From positions 310,001 through 374,000 of the forward strand of contig JADKJG010000002.1 of NCBI GenBank assembly GCA_016722375.1: DNA of 64,000 nt, in the 5' to 3' direction. The translations under genes and the position numbers were made by a program. This DNA comes from Bacteroidota bacterium. Its GTDB lineage: Bacteria > Bacteroidota > Bacteroidia > Chitinophagales > LD1. The notes beneath the pieces were generated by a model. It had not been told where the DNA came from. It worked only from the letters and a program-made list of their open reading frames with translations, and did no database searches. Shown piece by piece: positions 1 through 8,968 of the stretch. Positions within the stretch are counted from its first letter, which is position 1; the number at the start of each line of letters is the position of its first letter.

Positions 1-1710
1 CCCTCTAATAATTCTTCTCAACTAAATCCTTCACATCATTTTTCTAATCCTGGCTCATATAACGTTACGCATCGAATTATGACCACAGATGGTTGCTCCA
101 ACACCAGTCAAAAAGTAATTTCTGTTCATCCTACTTTAATACTTAACATTACACTAAGCGATACAGCTTTCTGTGGACCGGATACTGTTTATTTTACTGA
201 CAAAACCGTTCATCTCGCCCCATACAATTATCGCTTCTGGAGTTTTGGTGACCCGATCAGCGGTAATGAAAATTTCTCCGGCCTTCCCGACCCGTCTCAT
301 TATTACTCGACACCTGGCTATCATCCGGTTTCTCTAATAGTGGTAGATGTAAATGGTTGCACGGACACGGCGTTTACTGGTTTTACCTTGTTTGAACAAC
401 CAGTAGCAGCCTTTTCGGCATTCGATACTTGTTTAAATTCCCAACCCATCATATTTCAGAACTCCTCTTTATATGCTGGTCATTACAGATGGGATTTTGG
501 TGATGGCTCATCCTCTACAGTCTTTCAACCCAAACATACTTTTGCTGACACTGGTTCCTATCAGGTTCGTTTAGCCGTGAATAATAAATACTGTTATGAT
601 TCTGCTTCAGCTTTTGTACGTATTCAGGATCTACCCAATCTTTCTTTCCAGTTAAATTCCAATTTTCTTTGTGGCCCGCCCGCTGTTTTTGCGGCAACCA
701 ACACTAGTACCGACGCTCATTCCTTTTTTTGGAATTTTGGAAACGGGATTTATTCTACTGAACTAAACGCTGTAGATTCTTTTATGCAACCCGGAGTTTA
801 TGTGATTCAACTTTCCGGTCAAAATCAATTCGGATGTCGAGATACGGTGAGTGATTCCATCACCGTTTATCCTTATCCGAAAACTAACCACATCTATTTA
901 GATCCTCTGGAAGGTTGCGCTCCTTTTACTTTATCTTTTACTGCAGATGTAACTAATGGGACTTCTTATACATGGGACTTTGGCGATGGCTCTGTTCCGG
1001 TTGTTTCCGAGAACCCCACTGTTTCACACACCTATACCGATACAGGTAGTTTCACTCTTCGGCTGAAAACTATTTCATTCCTTGACTGTGCAGATAATGT
1101 AGTGCTATGGGATACCGTAAAAGTATATGTTGCACCGGTTGCAGCATTTGAATATACTCTGAACTCCATTGGTGACCTAATAGATGGAACCGTTGATTTC
1201 ACCAATCAAAGTTTAAACGCCACCCATTATGAATGGGAATTTGGAGATGGCTCTTTTTCTGTTGAAGAAATCCCTACGCATCTCTATTCTGACATCAATG
1301 AATTCAATGTAATTCTTTACGCAATTACTGATTACGGTTGCCGCGACTCAGCCACGGCTTCTTTTTATGTAGTGAAGAAGTCGCTCTATGTTCCTAATGC
1401 TTTTGCGCCCGATCATTATGTCGGTGAAAGCTTAGTTCGTATTTGGAAGCCTGTAGGTATCGGTTTGAAGGAGTATCGTGCCTCAGTGTATAACACTTGG
1501 GGTGAGTTGATTTGGGAATCTACCGCACTAACTGAGGATGGTAAACCTGTCGATGGATGGGATGGAACCTATCGAGGCAAAGCCTGCCAACAGGATGTAT
1601 ATGTTTGGAAAGTGGAAGCTGTTTTCCTCGATAATATAGTGTGGGAAGGCATGTCGTATAAAAAAGGACAACCCAGAAAAACGATGGGTGATGTTACACT
1701 GATCAGGTAA
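1..1710 (+). CDS. PKD-repeat surface adhesin with T9SS type B sorting domain, 5'-truncated by window edge
   Basis: The reading frame is open from base 1, so the start lies outside the window. The protein is a string of PKD domains, recognisable by WDFGDGS-type motifs (near 490, 970 and 1240) alternating with xxPxxHxYxxxGxYxVxL strands. It ends in a gliding-motility-associated C-terminal domain of about 100 residues, beginning at SLYVPNAFAP and containing WGELIWES and WDGTYRGKACQQDVYVWK. That domain is the type B signal for export through the type IX secretion system, so the product is probably displayed on or released from the cell surface. Its C-terminus is closely similar to that of the giant protein at 42796-48364, so the two are paralogues. 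The specific ligand cannot be read from sequence. Confidence 0.9.
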   Translation, partial: PSNNSSQLNPSHHFSNPGSYNVTHRIMTTDGCSNTSQKVISVHPTLILNITLSDTAFCGPDTVYFTDKTVHLAPYNYRFWSFGDPISGNENFSGLPDPSHYYSTPGYHPVSLIVVDVNGCTDTAFTGFTLFEQPVAAFSAFDTCLNSQPIIFQNSSLYAGHYRWDFGDGSSSTVFQPKHTFADTGSYQVRLAVNNKYCYDSASAFVRIQDLPNLSFQLNSNFLCGPPAVFAATNTSTDAHSFFWNFGNGIYSTELNAVDSFMQPGVYVIQLSGQNQFGCRDTVSDSITVYPYPKTNHIYLDPLEGCAPFTLSFTADVTNGTSYTWDFGDGSVPVVSENPTVSHTYTDTGSFTLRLKTISFLDCADNVVLWDTVKVYVAPVAAFEYTLNSIGDLIDGTVDFTNQSLNATHYEWEFGDGSFSVEEIPTHLYSDINEFNVILYAITDYGCRDSATASFYVVKKSLYVPNAFAPDHYVGESLVRIWKPVGIGLKEYRASVYNTWGELIWESTALTEDGKPVDGWDGTYRGKACQQDVYVWKVEAVFLDNIVWEGMSYKKGQPRKTMGDVTLIR

Positions 1711-1740
1711 TCTGGTTGAACCCTAGCAATAATAAATTCT

Positions 1741-2259
1741 CTACTCTCCATCCACCACTATCGGAGTAGTTTGTATAAAGTTGCTGAAATGGCCGGCTTG
1801 ATCTCGCATCATGACGTAAAAGATTGCAGTATCTTTCGGGCAGCCGATTTGAGGAGGTGCTAGACACTTCTTCGTATCAACTGCGCGAATCACTTCTATT
1901 TCACCTTCAATTCCTGGAAATTTTCCGTTGGAAGATACGTTTGCTGAAGCAAAGGATTGCACACAGCCATCGCGGTTATCAATCAGAAAGATATTGAAGT
2001 TGCTGTTACGCAAAACGGTGGAGTCATCGCTGGTGAGCCTACAACATTCGCATAGGGTCGTATCTTTTGATATCTTGATTCCGATATCACCATCACCATC
2101 GGTGAAGGAAAAAGTGATAGTGTCTTCATATCCACTTTTGAGAAATGAGGAAGAAACCGAAACAAATTCAAGGTGCGGCTCAACTGGAAATTCAGGAGCC
2201 TTGAGACAGGAGAATAGCGTGAAACTGGCCAATAGTGAGATTAAAACAGTCTTAGACAT
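1741..2259 (-). CDS. Putative lipoprotein of unknown function
   Basis: The 172-residue protein starts with a short hydrophobic signal ending in a lipobox (LFSC, Cys18), so it should be lipidated and held in the envelope. The mature part has an acidic DGDGDIGI segment and a cluster of cysteines (CECC), and it resembles the small lipoproteins common in Bacteroidota. No catalytic motif was recognised. The gene converges with the PKD adhesin, leaving only 30 bp between stop codons. It is divergent from the LuxE-like gene at 2309. Confidence 0.7.
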   Translation of the reverse strand: MSKTVLISLLASFTLFSCLKAPEFPVEPHLEFVSVSSSFLKSGYEDTITFSFTDGDGDIGIKISKDTTLCECCRLTSDDSTVLRNSNFNIFLIDNRDGCVQSFASANVSSNGKFPGIEGEIEVIRAVDTKKCLAPPQIGCPKDTAIFYVMMRDQAGHFSNFIQTTPIVVDGE

Positions 2260-2308
2260 AAGTCAAAGAAACTCAAAATGATTTGATTTATCGCATTTTT
2301 ACAAAGGA

Positions 2309-3289
2309 ATGTATACGCTAAAGGACCGAATATTTGCTGTAGATGAATTCTCTTTTGAGACTTTGGCTATTGAGCTATTTGCCTATCAGTATAGACAGGT
2401 GTCTATGTATAGGGCTTTCTGCGATTCGTTTAAAAAAAAGCCAGAGAATGTAAGGACTCTGGCTGATATCCCTTTCATCCCGATTGATTTTTTCAAACGT
2501 CATCGTTTGTTGGCTGGCGAAATGGCAGATCAGAAAATCTTTGAAAGCAGTAGTACCACTGACACGGTTCCATCCTGTCATTATGTCGCAGATTTGACCG
2601 TTTATGAAGAAAGTTTCCTTAAAGGATTTGCGCAATTTTACGGAACACTACAGGATTACATTATTCTGGCATTGCTGCCTTCCTATTTGGAGCGAGAAAC
2701 CTCATCTCTGGTGTATATGGTAAAGCAACTGATGGAGATAGGCAGAAATAAAGAGAGTGGTTTTTATCTACATGATTTTGAGAAATTAAAATCTACGTTG
2801 GAACAATTAAAGCAACAAAATAAAAAGGTAATACTCTGGGGGGTTACCTTTGCCTTGTTAGATTTCGTCGAAAAATATGCAACACATTTTCCAAAACTTA
2901 TTGTGATGGAAACAGGAGGAATGAAGGGTAGGAGAAAGGAGATAACCCGTTTAGAGGTACACCAAATTTTAAGAAGGGCTTTCGGGGTGGACAAAATTCA
3001 TTCGGAATATGGAATGACTGAATTATTGAGTCAGGCCTATTCACTGGGAGATGGCCGGTTCAATACACCACCGTGGATGAAAATTCTTGTGAGAGATATG
3101 GATGATCCACTAGGTATCGGAATAAGAGGCAGTGCAGGAGCATTGAACGTAGTGGATCTGGCGAACATCTATTCCTGTTCGTTTATAGCAACCGGTGATA
3201 CAGGTATAGTTTATGACGACGGAAGTTTTGAAGTAACTGGTCGAATGGATTATACAGAAGTAAGGGGATGTAACTTAATGGTCCATTAA
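2309..3289 (+). CDS. LuxE/PaaK-like acyl-activating enzyme (acyl-protein synthetase family)
   Basis: This 326-residue protein carries motifs of the ANL adenylating superfamily in the LuxE arrangement. There is a phosphate-binding-like ESSSTTD near residue 75, an EYGMTE motif near residue 230, and a C-terminal GDTG...GRMDYTEVRGCNLM block resembling the A7/A8 hinge region. LuxE-family proteins activate fatty acids as acyl-adenylates and hold them as thioesters. The substrate here is unknown. It is followed after 12 bp by two membrane proteins (3302 and 3756) on the same strand, so the three probably form an operon that modifies or moves a lipid-linked molecule. That role is inference from context. 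Confidence 0.8.
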   Translation: MYTLKDRIFAVDEFSFETLAIELFAYQYRQVSMYRAFCDSFKKKPENVRTLADIPFIPIDFFKRHRLLAGEMADQKIFESSSTTDTVPSCHYVADLTVYEESFLKGFAQFYGTLQDYIILALLPSYLERETSSLVYMVKQLMEIGRNKESGFYLHDFEKLKSTLEQLKQQNKKVILWGVTFALLDFVEKYATHFPKLIVMETGGMKGRRKEITRLEVHQILRRAFGVDKIHSEYGMTELLSQAYSLGDGRFNTPPWMKILVRDMDDPLGIGIRGSAGALNVVDLANIYSCSFIATGDTGIVYDDGSFEVTGRMDYTEVRGCNLMVH

Positions 3290-3301
3290 TACTACGCAGC
3301 T

Positions 3302-3769
3302 ATGAAATGGATTAGAACTTCTTTTCCTTACCGACTTTATCAGACTGATAAACTTCTTTTTGCTGTTGTTGGCATATATGTTCTAGGCTTGGCTTACGGA
3401 TGGCGTTTAGACCGGGAGGAATTTCCTTTTCTTCTTTATGGAATGTATTCGTTGAAAGAAGAGTCCAAGGCAACTTATTCCACCTATTCCATTGAATTTA
3501 ATGGAAAGGAGTTGGATCAGAATTCGTTGCTAAATCCTAAGAAAGAATTGTTGATGACTACTACGGCTCATGTTGTTCCGTTGATGGATTCTGTTTTGAA
3601 GGGAGAGGATAAGGAGTCTTTTGCAAGATGGCTATTGCGGTGTGGTGCTATTGGTAATAAAATGCACCACGATGAAGTGAATATTTATAAGATGAAAGCT
3701 CTTTATGATGAAAGTGGGAGAATTAATTTAGTTCATCACGAAGCCATATTCTCTTATGCAGACTATTGA
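3302..3769 (+). CDS. Small membrane-anchored protein of unknown function
   Basis: The 155-residue product has one predicted transmembrane helix near residues 17-36, followed by a soluble domain of about 115 residues with no recognised motif. It starts 12 bp after the LuxE-like gene, and its last 14 bp overlap the start of the following membrane protein, so translational coupling is likely. Its role is probably tied to those neighbours. I do not recognise the family. Confidence 0.75.
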   Translation: MKWIRTSFPYRLYQTDKLLFAVVGIYVLGLAYGWRLDREEFPFLLYGMYSLKEESKATYSTYSIEFNGKELDQNSLLNPKKELLMTTTAHVVPLMDSVLKGEDKESFARWLLRCGAIGNKMHHDEVNIYKMKALYDESGRINLVHHEAIFSYADY

Positions 3770-4619
3770 GTTTCTAAAAGAATATCGTTGGAAAGCAAAC
3801 TTCGTGTTTGCAGGAGCGCTCATGATTTTATGTTATCGGTGGATGAGTGACTCGCTCTTGAGTCAAATGGAACAACCTTTGTTTTTGTTTAAAGAAAGGG
3901 AAAGCGCCTATCTCTGGTTGCTTTCCTCCGGAGTGCCGCAGTGGATTAGTTCGAACACCATAGCTGCGGTGACCTTTGACTCAGCTCTATTCCTTTTTCC
4001 AATGTTGTTTCTTCTTAGTCAAAGAAGAGTTTTTAGTGTCCTTTTTTCAATATTGCTGTTGTTTTACTTTATGACCTTTAATTTGGTAACCGGGCATCAT
4101 TATCATTCTCTTACCGGTTTGATTGTAATAACTATTCCTTTTTGGTTTCGAAAAGAGGAGAAATTTCATGTAGCCTGGGAATTGGCAAGGTATTATCTAC
4201 TTTACATTTTTGCTTCGGCTGCTCTATGGAAAATCACCAGAGGCTCCGCATTTTATGAACCACAACTTTCTGAAATTCTGAAATCGCAGCAATTATATCT
4301 GCTAATTCAGCAACCAGATTCTCTTCATGCACGATTGGTTCAATATTTGATAGCCAATGTTCAAATATCCCATGCGTTGTTACTTGCTAACGTGGTATTG
4401 CAACTGAGTTTTGTTGTTGGATTCTTTACGAAAAGATTTGACAGTATTTTATTCTGGCTAGCTATCCTATTCTGTATCGCGAATTATTTGGTGATGAGCA
4501 TTTTCTCCTTCGAACTGCTCATATTGAATCTCAGCTTACTGGATTGGAAGAACAGTAAAATGATTATTAAATCAGACCTTAGCGGTCTTCGCTCTCAACC
4601 AGTGATCAGCAATCACTAA
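3756..4619 (+). CDS. Polytopic membrane protein, HTTM-like
   Basis: The 287-residue protein is very hydrophobic, with roughly seven or eight transmembrane segments and a GHHYHSLTG motif near residue 110. The layout resembles HTTM-type (vitamin K-dependent carboxylase-related) membrane proteins of Bacteroidota, but I do not see enough catalytic signature to claim an activity. It overlaps the preceding gene by 14 bp. Its 3' end also overlaps the convergent aroC gene by 48 bp, so both C-termini are read from the same DNA on opposite strands. Confidence 0.7.
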   Translation: MQTIEFLKEYRWKANFVFAGALMILCYRWMSDSLLSQMEQPLFLFKERESAYLWLLSSGVPQWISSNTIAAVTFDSALFLFPMLFLLSQRRVFSVLFSILLLFYFMTFNLVTGHHYHSLTGLIVITIPFWFRKEEKFHVAWELARYYLLYIFASAALWKITRGSAFYEPQLSEILKSQQLYLLIQQPDSLHARLVQYLIANVQISHALLLANVVLQLSFVVGFFTKRFDSILFWLAILFCIANYLVMSIFSFELLILNLSLLDWKNSKMIIKSDLSGLRSQPVISNH

Positions 4620-5657
4620 GGCGGCCATTGCTTCAACAATGGGAACAGCCCGGGGCACCACACAGGGGTCGTGTCTGCCTTTTCCTTTCAATTCTACTTC
4701 ATTGCCTTCCTTATCCACAGAAGATTGTGATTGCATAATGGTAGCAACCGGTTTGAACGCTACGTTAAAGTAGATGTCCTCACCATTGCTAATTCCACCT
4801 TGTACACCGCCCGAATGATTCGTTTTTGTCTTGATTCTATTTTTGGAATCGGCGATAAAAATATCGTTGTTATCACTGCCGAAATGGGAGGCTCCTTCAA
4901 AGCCACTTCCATATTCAAAACCCTGAACCGCGTTGATGGAAAGCATAGCCTTACCTAAGTCTGCATGAAGTTTATCAAAAACCGGCTCTCCCAATCCTAC
5001 CGGACAGTTTTTTATCACTCCGGTTATAATTCCACCTACGGTATCGCCTTTTGCCTTGGTTTCTTTGATGAAATCAATCATTCGGTTAGCCGTGGTTTCA
5101 TCGGGGCAGCGAATGATGTTGGTATCTATTTTACTTAAATCAAGCTCTGAGTAGTTTTTGCTAAGCCGTATTTGGCCTACTGCTGAGACAAAGGAGTAAA
5201 TTTCAATCCCTGCTTTCTTCTGCAATAGCTCTTTAGCAATAGCTCCGGCAACTACTCTTGCTGCGGTTTCGCGGGCACTGGATCTGCCGCCGCCCCGATG
5301 ATCTCGGATGCCGTATTTCATTTCATAAGTATAGTCTGCATGAGATGGACGAAAAGCATCCTTCAAATGACCGTAGTCATCCGACTTTTGGTCTTCATTG
5401 GGAGTGATAATTGCAATTGGAGAGCCCAAAGTTTTCCCTTCAAAAACACCGGAGAGAATCTGGAAAGTATCGCTTTCCTTTCTTTGAGTAGTGATGGACG
5501 ACTGCCCCGGTTTGCGCCTGTCCAGTTCATTTTGAAGAAAGTCTAGATTAATTTCTAGCCCGGCAGGACAGCCATCAATAATCACACCTATTGCCTTGCC
5601 GTGACTTTCACCAAAGGTGGTGATTCTGAAAATTTCCCCAATACTATTTCCTGCCAT
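4572..5657 (-). CDS. aroC: Chorismate synthase
   Basis: This enzyme converts 5-enolpyruvylshikimate-3-phosphate to chorismate, the last shikimate-pathway step, using reduced FMN. The family signatures are all present: GESHGKAIG near the N-terminus, RPSHADYTYEMKYG followed by RDHRGGGRSSARET, GVQGGISNGEDI, and the C-terminal GRHDPCVVPRAVPIVEAM. The start is set at ATG 5657 (MAGNSIGEIFRITTFGESHG), giving 361 residues, the usual family length. A longer frame upstream to 5738 runs into the terminator at 5723-5754 and is not supported. The 3' end overlaps the convergent membrane-protein gene. Confidence 0.96.
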   Translation of the reverse strand: MAGNSIGEIFRITTFGESHGKAIGVIIDGCPAGLEINLDFLQNELDRRKPGQSSITTQRKESDTFQILSGVFEGKTLGSPIAIITPNEDQKSDDYGHLKDAFRPSHADYTYEMKYGIRDHRGGGRSSARETAARVVAGAIAKELLQKKAGIEIYSFVSAVGQIRLSKNYSELDLSKIDTNIIRCPDETTANRMIDFIKETKAKGDTVGGIITGVIKNCPVGLGEPVFDKLHADLGKAMLSINAVQGFEYGSGFEGASHFGSDNNDIFIADSKNRIKTKTNHSGGVQGGISNGEDIYFNVAFKPVATIMQSQSSVDKEGNEVELKGKGRHDPCVVPRAVPIVEAMAALVIADHWLRAKTAKV

Positions 5658-5722
5658 ATTGGTGGTGAAAATAGAAGATATTAATAGTACACCAATCACA
5701 TTCCGAACCTTCCCTAATAAAG

Positions 5723-5754
5723 AAAAGGTCGCCCGCAAAGCGGACGACCTTTTT
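5723..5754 (-). terminator. Rho-independent terminator of the 5775-6707 lipoprotein gene
   Basis: A GC-rich hairpin with arms of about 13 bp (GGTCGCCCGC paired with GCGGACGACC, one G-T pair) and a loop of about 3 bases is flanked by T-runs on both strands. It lies just downstream of the lipoprotein gene on the minus strand. Confidence 0.85.
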
Positions 5755-5774
5755 CAATTAAATCTTCAAATCTA

Positions 5775-6707
5775 TTAGAACCAATAAGAGACCACTCTGG
5801 TTTTTACAATACCGTTTTTAGTATAGGTAATTTTGAATCCATAAGCACATCCGCTGCTGATTGGATTGCCATTGTTATCCACTCCAAACACCACATTTAC
5901 ATTTTTCGTTCCTACGTTATGATTGACTTCGCCTTGAACAGGTTTGAGCCATCCACAATTGTTATTCGACACCAAAGGAGTAGTGATCGAATTGATAAAG
6001 GATACGCCATTCCGGTTCGTTCCCCATGAATCGGCGTTGACCACGCCGCCCTCTGTATGGTCAGAGGAAAGAGTGATAGTTTTTATTCCGTTAGCGAATG
6101 TATAGGTGCGCAAGCGATTCACGCTCCAAGTCCTTTGAGCGCCGTTGGGCAAGGTCAGGGAGAAATTATTGGCGGTGTGACGAATAGCTACTGGGCCGGG
6201 CTCCAGTCCACTCATCACCTTCCCGGGTCTGCCACCGGTTTCGTTGGTAAGAAAGTGGGTGCCATTCAAGGTTACTGATTTGCCGTTCAGCTTGCTTACG
6301 TTTACAGAATCGAATAAAACTTCTAGAACCGTTCCCTGATCTTTCCAACGGCTACCATTGGCATATCCTTGAACAGTAAGGGTGATAGAACCAGTACGCT
6401 TGATCCCGTTTGGACAAACTGTACCATTGTAATTAATAACGACAATACCCGCCGATTTTTGGCTGGTGTCAATATCAGCACCACAAATACCGATCATCCC
6501 ATCTGTTTTGCCTGAAAGAGCCTCGACACCGTCGGCAACATTTCCTGCATCATCAACAGAATAATCTAAGGCGGAAGAAACGTCGGAGTTATCTTCAGCG
6601 CTGTAACTGTCGTCAACGAGTAATGAAGACTCTTTTTGGCAACTAGTGAAAAATAGCACGGCTGAGGCAATCAGCATCAGCGGCAAGGTTTGAATTTTTG
6701 TTTTCAT
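5775..6707 (-). CDS. Secreted lipoprotein of unknown function
   Basis: The 310-residue protein has an N-terminal lipoprotein signal ending at FFTSC (Cys23), then a low-complexity acidic Ser/Asp stretch, then a beta-rich domain. That domain contains two short cysteine-bearing segments (ICGADID and NGTVCPNG). I recognise no enzymatic motif. It has its own terminator (5723-5754) and is followed upstream by a 900-bp gene-free region, so it appears to be a single-gene transcript. Confidence 0.8.
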   Translation of the reverse strand: MKTKIQTLPLMLIASAVLFFTSCQKESSLLVDDSYSAEDNSDVSSALDYSVDDAGNVADGVEALSGKTDGMIGICGADIDTSQKSAGIVVINYNGTVCPNGIKRTGSITLTVQGYANGSRWKDQGTVLEVLFDSVNVSKLNGKSVTLNGTHFLTNETGGRPGKVMSGLEPGPVAIRHTANNFSLTLPNGAQRTWSVNRLRTYTFANGIKTITLSSDHTEGGVVNADSWGTNRNGVSFINSITTPLVSNNNCGWLKPVQGEVNHNVGTKNVNVVFGVDNNGNPISSGCAYGFKITYTKNGIVKTRVVSYWF

Positions 6708-7623
6708 GATTTCTGGTTTTTTTTTAGTAATTGGCTTATGACCAATACAAAGGAATAAGGTTTAATCACTATGAAATATTTTATTCGAAATTAATTTCTA
6801 CAATTATTCCCAATTGTTAATTTTATAGAGACTTCTTGGTATTTATCTAGGCTGATAAGGATTGTTTAGCCGATGAAAGAAAAACCTATTTGGCAGGATA
6901 GAGTTGCTATTTCTTATCTATCGCTCCACCCTCCTAGGTTAGTTAGGCTGATCATAATCCTTGTCCGAAGACTTACATCGAAAAGGATACAACTATAGTT
7001 ATGGATCTGGCTTTTCTGTTTTACTGCATTCTGAAAGATTGTCCCCTTCTCGTTATGTATTTAGCCGCCCCATTTCGATTTAGTATCTATCTACAACGAT
7101 TCGTCACTTATTGGTGAGAAGCAAATGCTTATCAGCAGCTATTTTGTGTGTTTTAGCTACGAGCAGGAGTCAAGTAGCTATTCGCAATAGGCATAGCATG
7201 AGTTGATTTTCATAAAATTTCACCAGCCCTGTACTGGAATCTATAGATCCTGAACAGGAATCTTCAAAATCTGTACGGGAATTATAAATTCCCGTACAGA
7301 TTTTGATAAATCCTGAGCAAGAATTGACGAATCCTGTTCAGGAACTAATGAAACCTGTACAAGAATCATAAATTCCTGTACAGAAAACGATAAATCCTGT
7401 ACAGGAATGGTCAATTCCCGGACAGAAACCTGAAATTCCTGTACAGAACTGGTATTAAATTAGATTCCTGACTTGCCAATTGAAGCACAATAGATGTGAA
7501 AGGAGGCCAAAATGGATATGTTTTATTCAAAAAACAGGCAAAACTGTATGTCTCATGCGGTTAATTCCACAAACAAGCCAAAGCCAGAGGAGTTTCGTCC
7601 GAAACATAATCTGAAATTCTTGC
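6708..7623. other. Long gene-poor intergenic region
   Basis: These 916 bp between a lipoprotein gene and the SUI1 gene contain no convincing protein-coding gene. The proximal part up to 7200 shows nothing I can identify. The distal part holds the 21-bp array (7222-7452) and a doubtful small open frame at 7512-7670. Confidence 0.7.
7222..7452. repeat. Array A: 11 degenerate 21-bp units with a palindromic core
   Basis: Eleven copies of an approximate ATTCCTGTACAGGAAT core recur with their centres at 7232.5, 7253.5, 7274.5 and so on to 7442.5. Every step is exactly 21 bp, while the bases between cores have diverged. The core is a near-perfect palindrome centred on GTAC. On the plus strand the phase corresponds to a heptad of the type PVQExxx, but two TAA stops interrupt it, so it is not coding as read. 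Confidence 0.9.
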
Positions 7624-7670
7624 CTACCCGCCTTTTCTTTTGGTTTTATAACCCAAAGTATTCAGAATAG
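7512..7670 (+). CDS. Doubtful 52-codon small ORF with a strong Shine-Dalgarno
   Basis: An ATG at 7512 is preceded five bases upstream by AAAGGAGG, unusually good for this phylum. The frame runs 52 codons and ends at TAG 7668-7670, overlapping the 3' end of the SUI1 gene on the opposite strand by 47 bp. The predicted peptide has no recognisable domain. It could be chance. Confidence 0.2.
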   Translation: MDMFYSKNRQNCMSHAVNSTNKPKPEEFRPKHNLKFLPTRLFFWFYNPKYSE

Positions 7671-7959
7671 TTATGACCTGCTCCCGTTTTTCTCCCTGCA
7701 CTAAAATAATTCCATCCTTCACGGTGCCGCCAGTGCCACATTTGGTTTTTAGGAGTTTACCCAATTCATTCAATTCAGCATCCTTTCCTTTAAAATTATC
7801 TATGATGGTAGCCACTTTTCCTCCCTTGTTTCTTTCAAGCGAAACATAAAGTGTTTGCTGTGTGGCGGAAATGCTTTCCTCTTCCCTACTTTCTTCTGCC
7901 TTATTAAGGTCAGGGTTCGTTGAATAAACTACTCTGTTTTTATCGTGTTGGTTTTTCAT
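7624..7959 (-). CDS. SUI1/eIF1-like translation initiation factor (YciH family)
   Basis: The 111-residue protein ends in a SUI1 domain: GKVATIIDNFKG, then KLLKTKCGTGGTVKDG, then IILVQGEKREQVITIL, which is the standard eIF1/YciH order with the conserved GTGGTVKDG loop. YciH-type proteins bind the small ribosomal subunit and affect start-codon fidelity. The N-terminal 35 residues are acidic and variable. The next genes on the same strand (lipid kinase, nadC) lie upstream of it, and co-transcription with them is possible. Confidence 0.9.
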   Translation of the reverse strand: MKNQHDKNRVVYSTNPDLNKAEESREEESISATQQTLYVSLERNKGGKVATIIDNFKGKDAELNELGKLLKTKCGTGGTVKDGIILVQGEKREQVITILNTLGYKTKRKGG

Positions 7960-8030
7960 AAGCGTCCTCCGGTAGAATCTAAATAGTTGGTGGCAGATAA
8001 TACATACCCTATTTCTGGTGTCGGAATAAT

Positions 8031-8938
8031 CTAATAGGCGTTTAGGTTTTTGGGCACAATGACATCAATGCAATTGGGCATCACTTCAAAGGTAATATCT
8101 CCATGATGGATAACTGAATCTCCATCAAACTGATAGTTCATTTTCTTATTTCCGAAGATAGTGACTTTTCGGGCTCGATAACACTCGGCTTCTTTAATTA
8201 AATCTGCTCGTTTCAGAAAAAGGCAAAACAGTATGTAAGGCAATTTCCAGATAGGAAACTTGCTCAATACAATCACATCCATTATACCATCCTTCAAACT
8301 GGTGAAAGGGAAAATGCCAAAGTTATAGCCGTATTGGTTGGCGTTAAAAGCCGTAAACAGATAGATCGGCTTTTCAATCAGTACGTCGTCTATTTCTATT
8401 TTGGCATCCACCGGCTTGAAGTAAAATAGTATCTCCGTGATGACGGCACCTGCGTAGGAAAAGAATCCGCGAATCCGGTGGTGCCTAAACCGACGGGCTA
8501 CGGAAGAATCAATACCGAAACCAGCATTGCTGACGAAATATCGGAGATTGGATTTCACTAAATCCATCTTAACCACCTTACCGGTATTTAATACTTCAAT
8601 AGACCCTTTGGTATAGCGCGGGGGGATCTTGAGATGAGTGCCAAAGCCATTTCCTGAACCGCAGGGGATAATTCCGAGGATAGTTTTGTGCCAACCAAAG
8701 CCTGTGCTACTTCATTAATAGAGCCATCGCCACCCACAGCCACTACCACCTCGAACCCTTCCTTTACTGCTTGCTCTGACAACAGTTTTGCATGTCCGGC
8801 ATATTCGGTGAGGCGGATGGTATAATGGTATTTTTCCTGGTCTATATACTTTGCAATCTTCTCAGGTATATGGTCCTTTTTATAAACACCTGACACCGGA
8901 TTTATAATGAAGAGTATTTTCTTAGAGGCTGAAGACAT
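8031..8938 (-). CDS. Diacylglycerol/lipid kinase family protein, interrupted by one frameshift
   Basis: Two adjacent minus-strand frames make one lipid kinase of about 302 residues (YegS/DagK-like). The first half has INPVSG and the nucleotide-binding loop GGDGSINEVA. Restoring one A to the A4 run at 8684-8687 continues the frame into IIPCGSGNGFGTHLKIPPR, a family signature, then through FVSNAGFGID and the FDGD motif near the C-terminus. These kinases phosphorylate diacylglycerol or related lipids at the membrane. The break sits in a homopolymer and both halves are well conserved, so a sequencing error is more likely than a pseudogene. A TATCTTCG box lies six bases before the ATG. Confidence 0.85.
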
Positions 8939-8968
8939 CGGTGACGAAGATATTATTCCAGTTAGAAT

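Noticed and set aside
7222..7452. A CRISPR array
   Set aside because: Units are 21 bp with diverged, non-unique spacers and no conserved 25-37-bp repeat or cas gene, so the layout does not fit.
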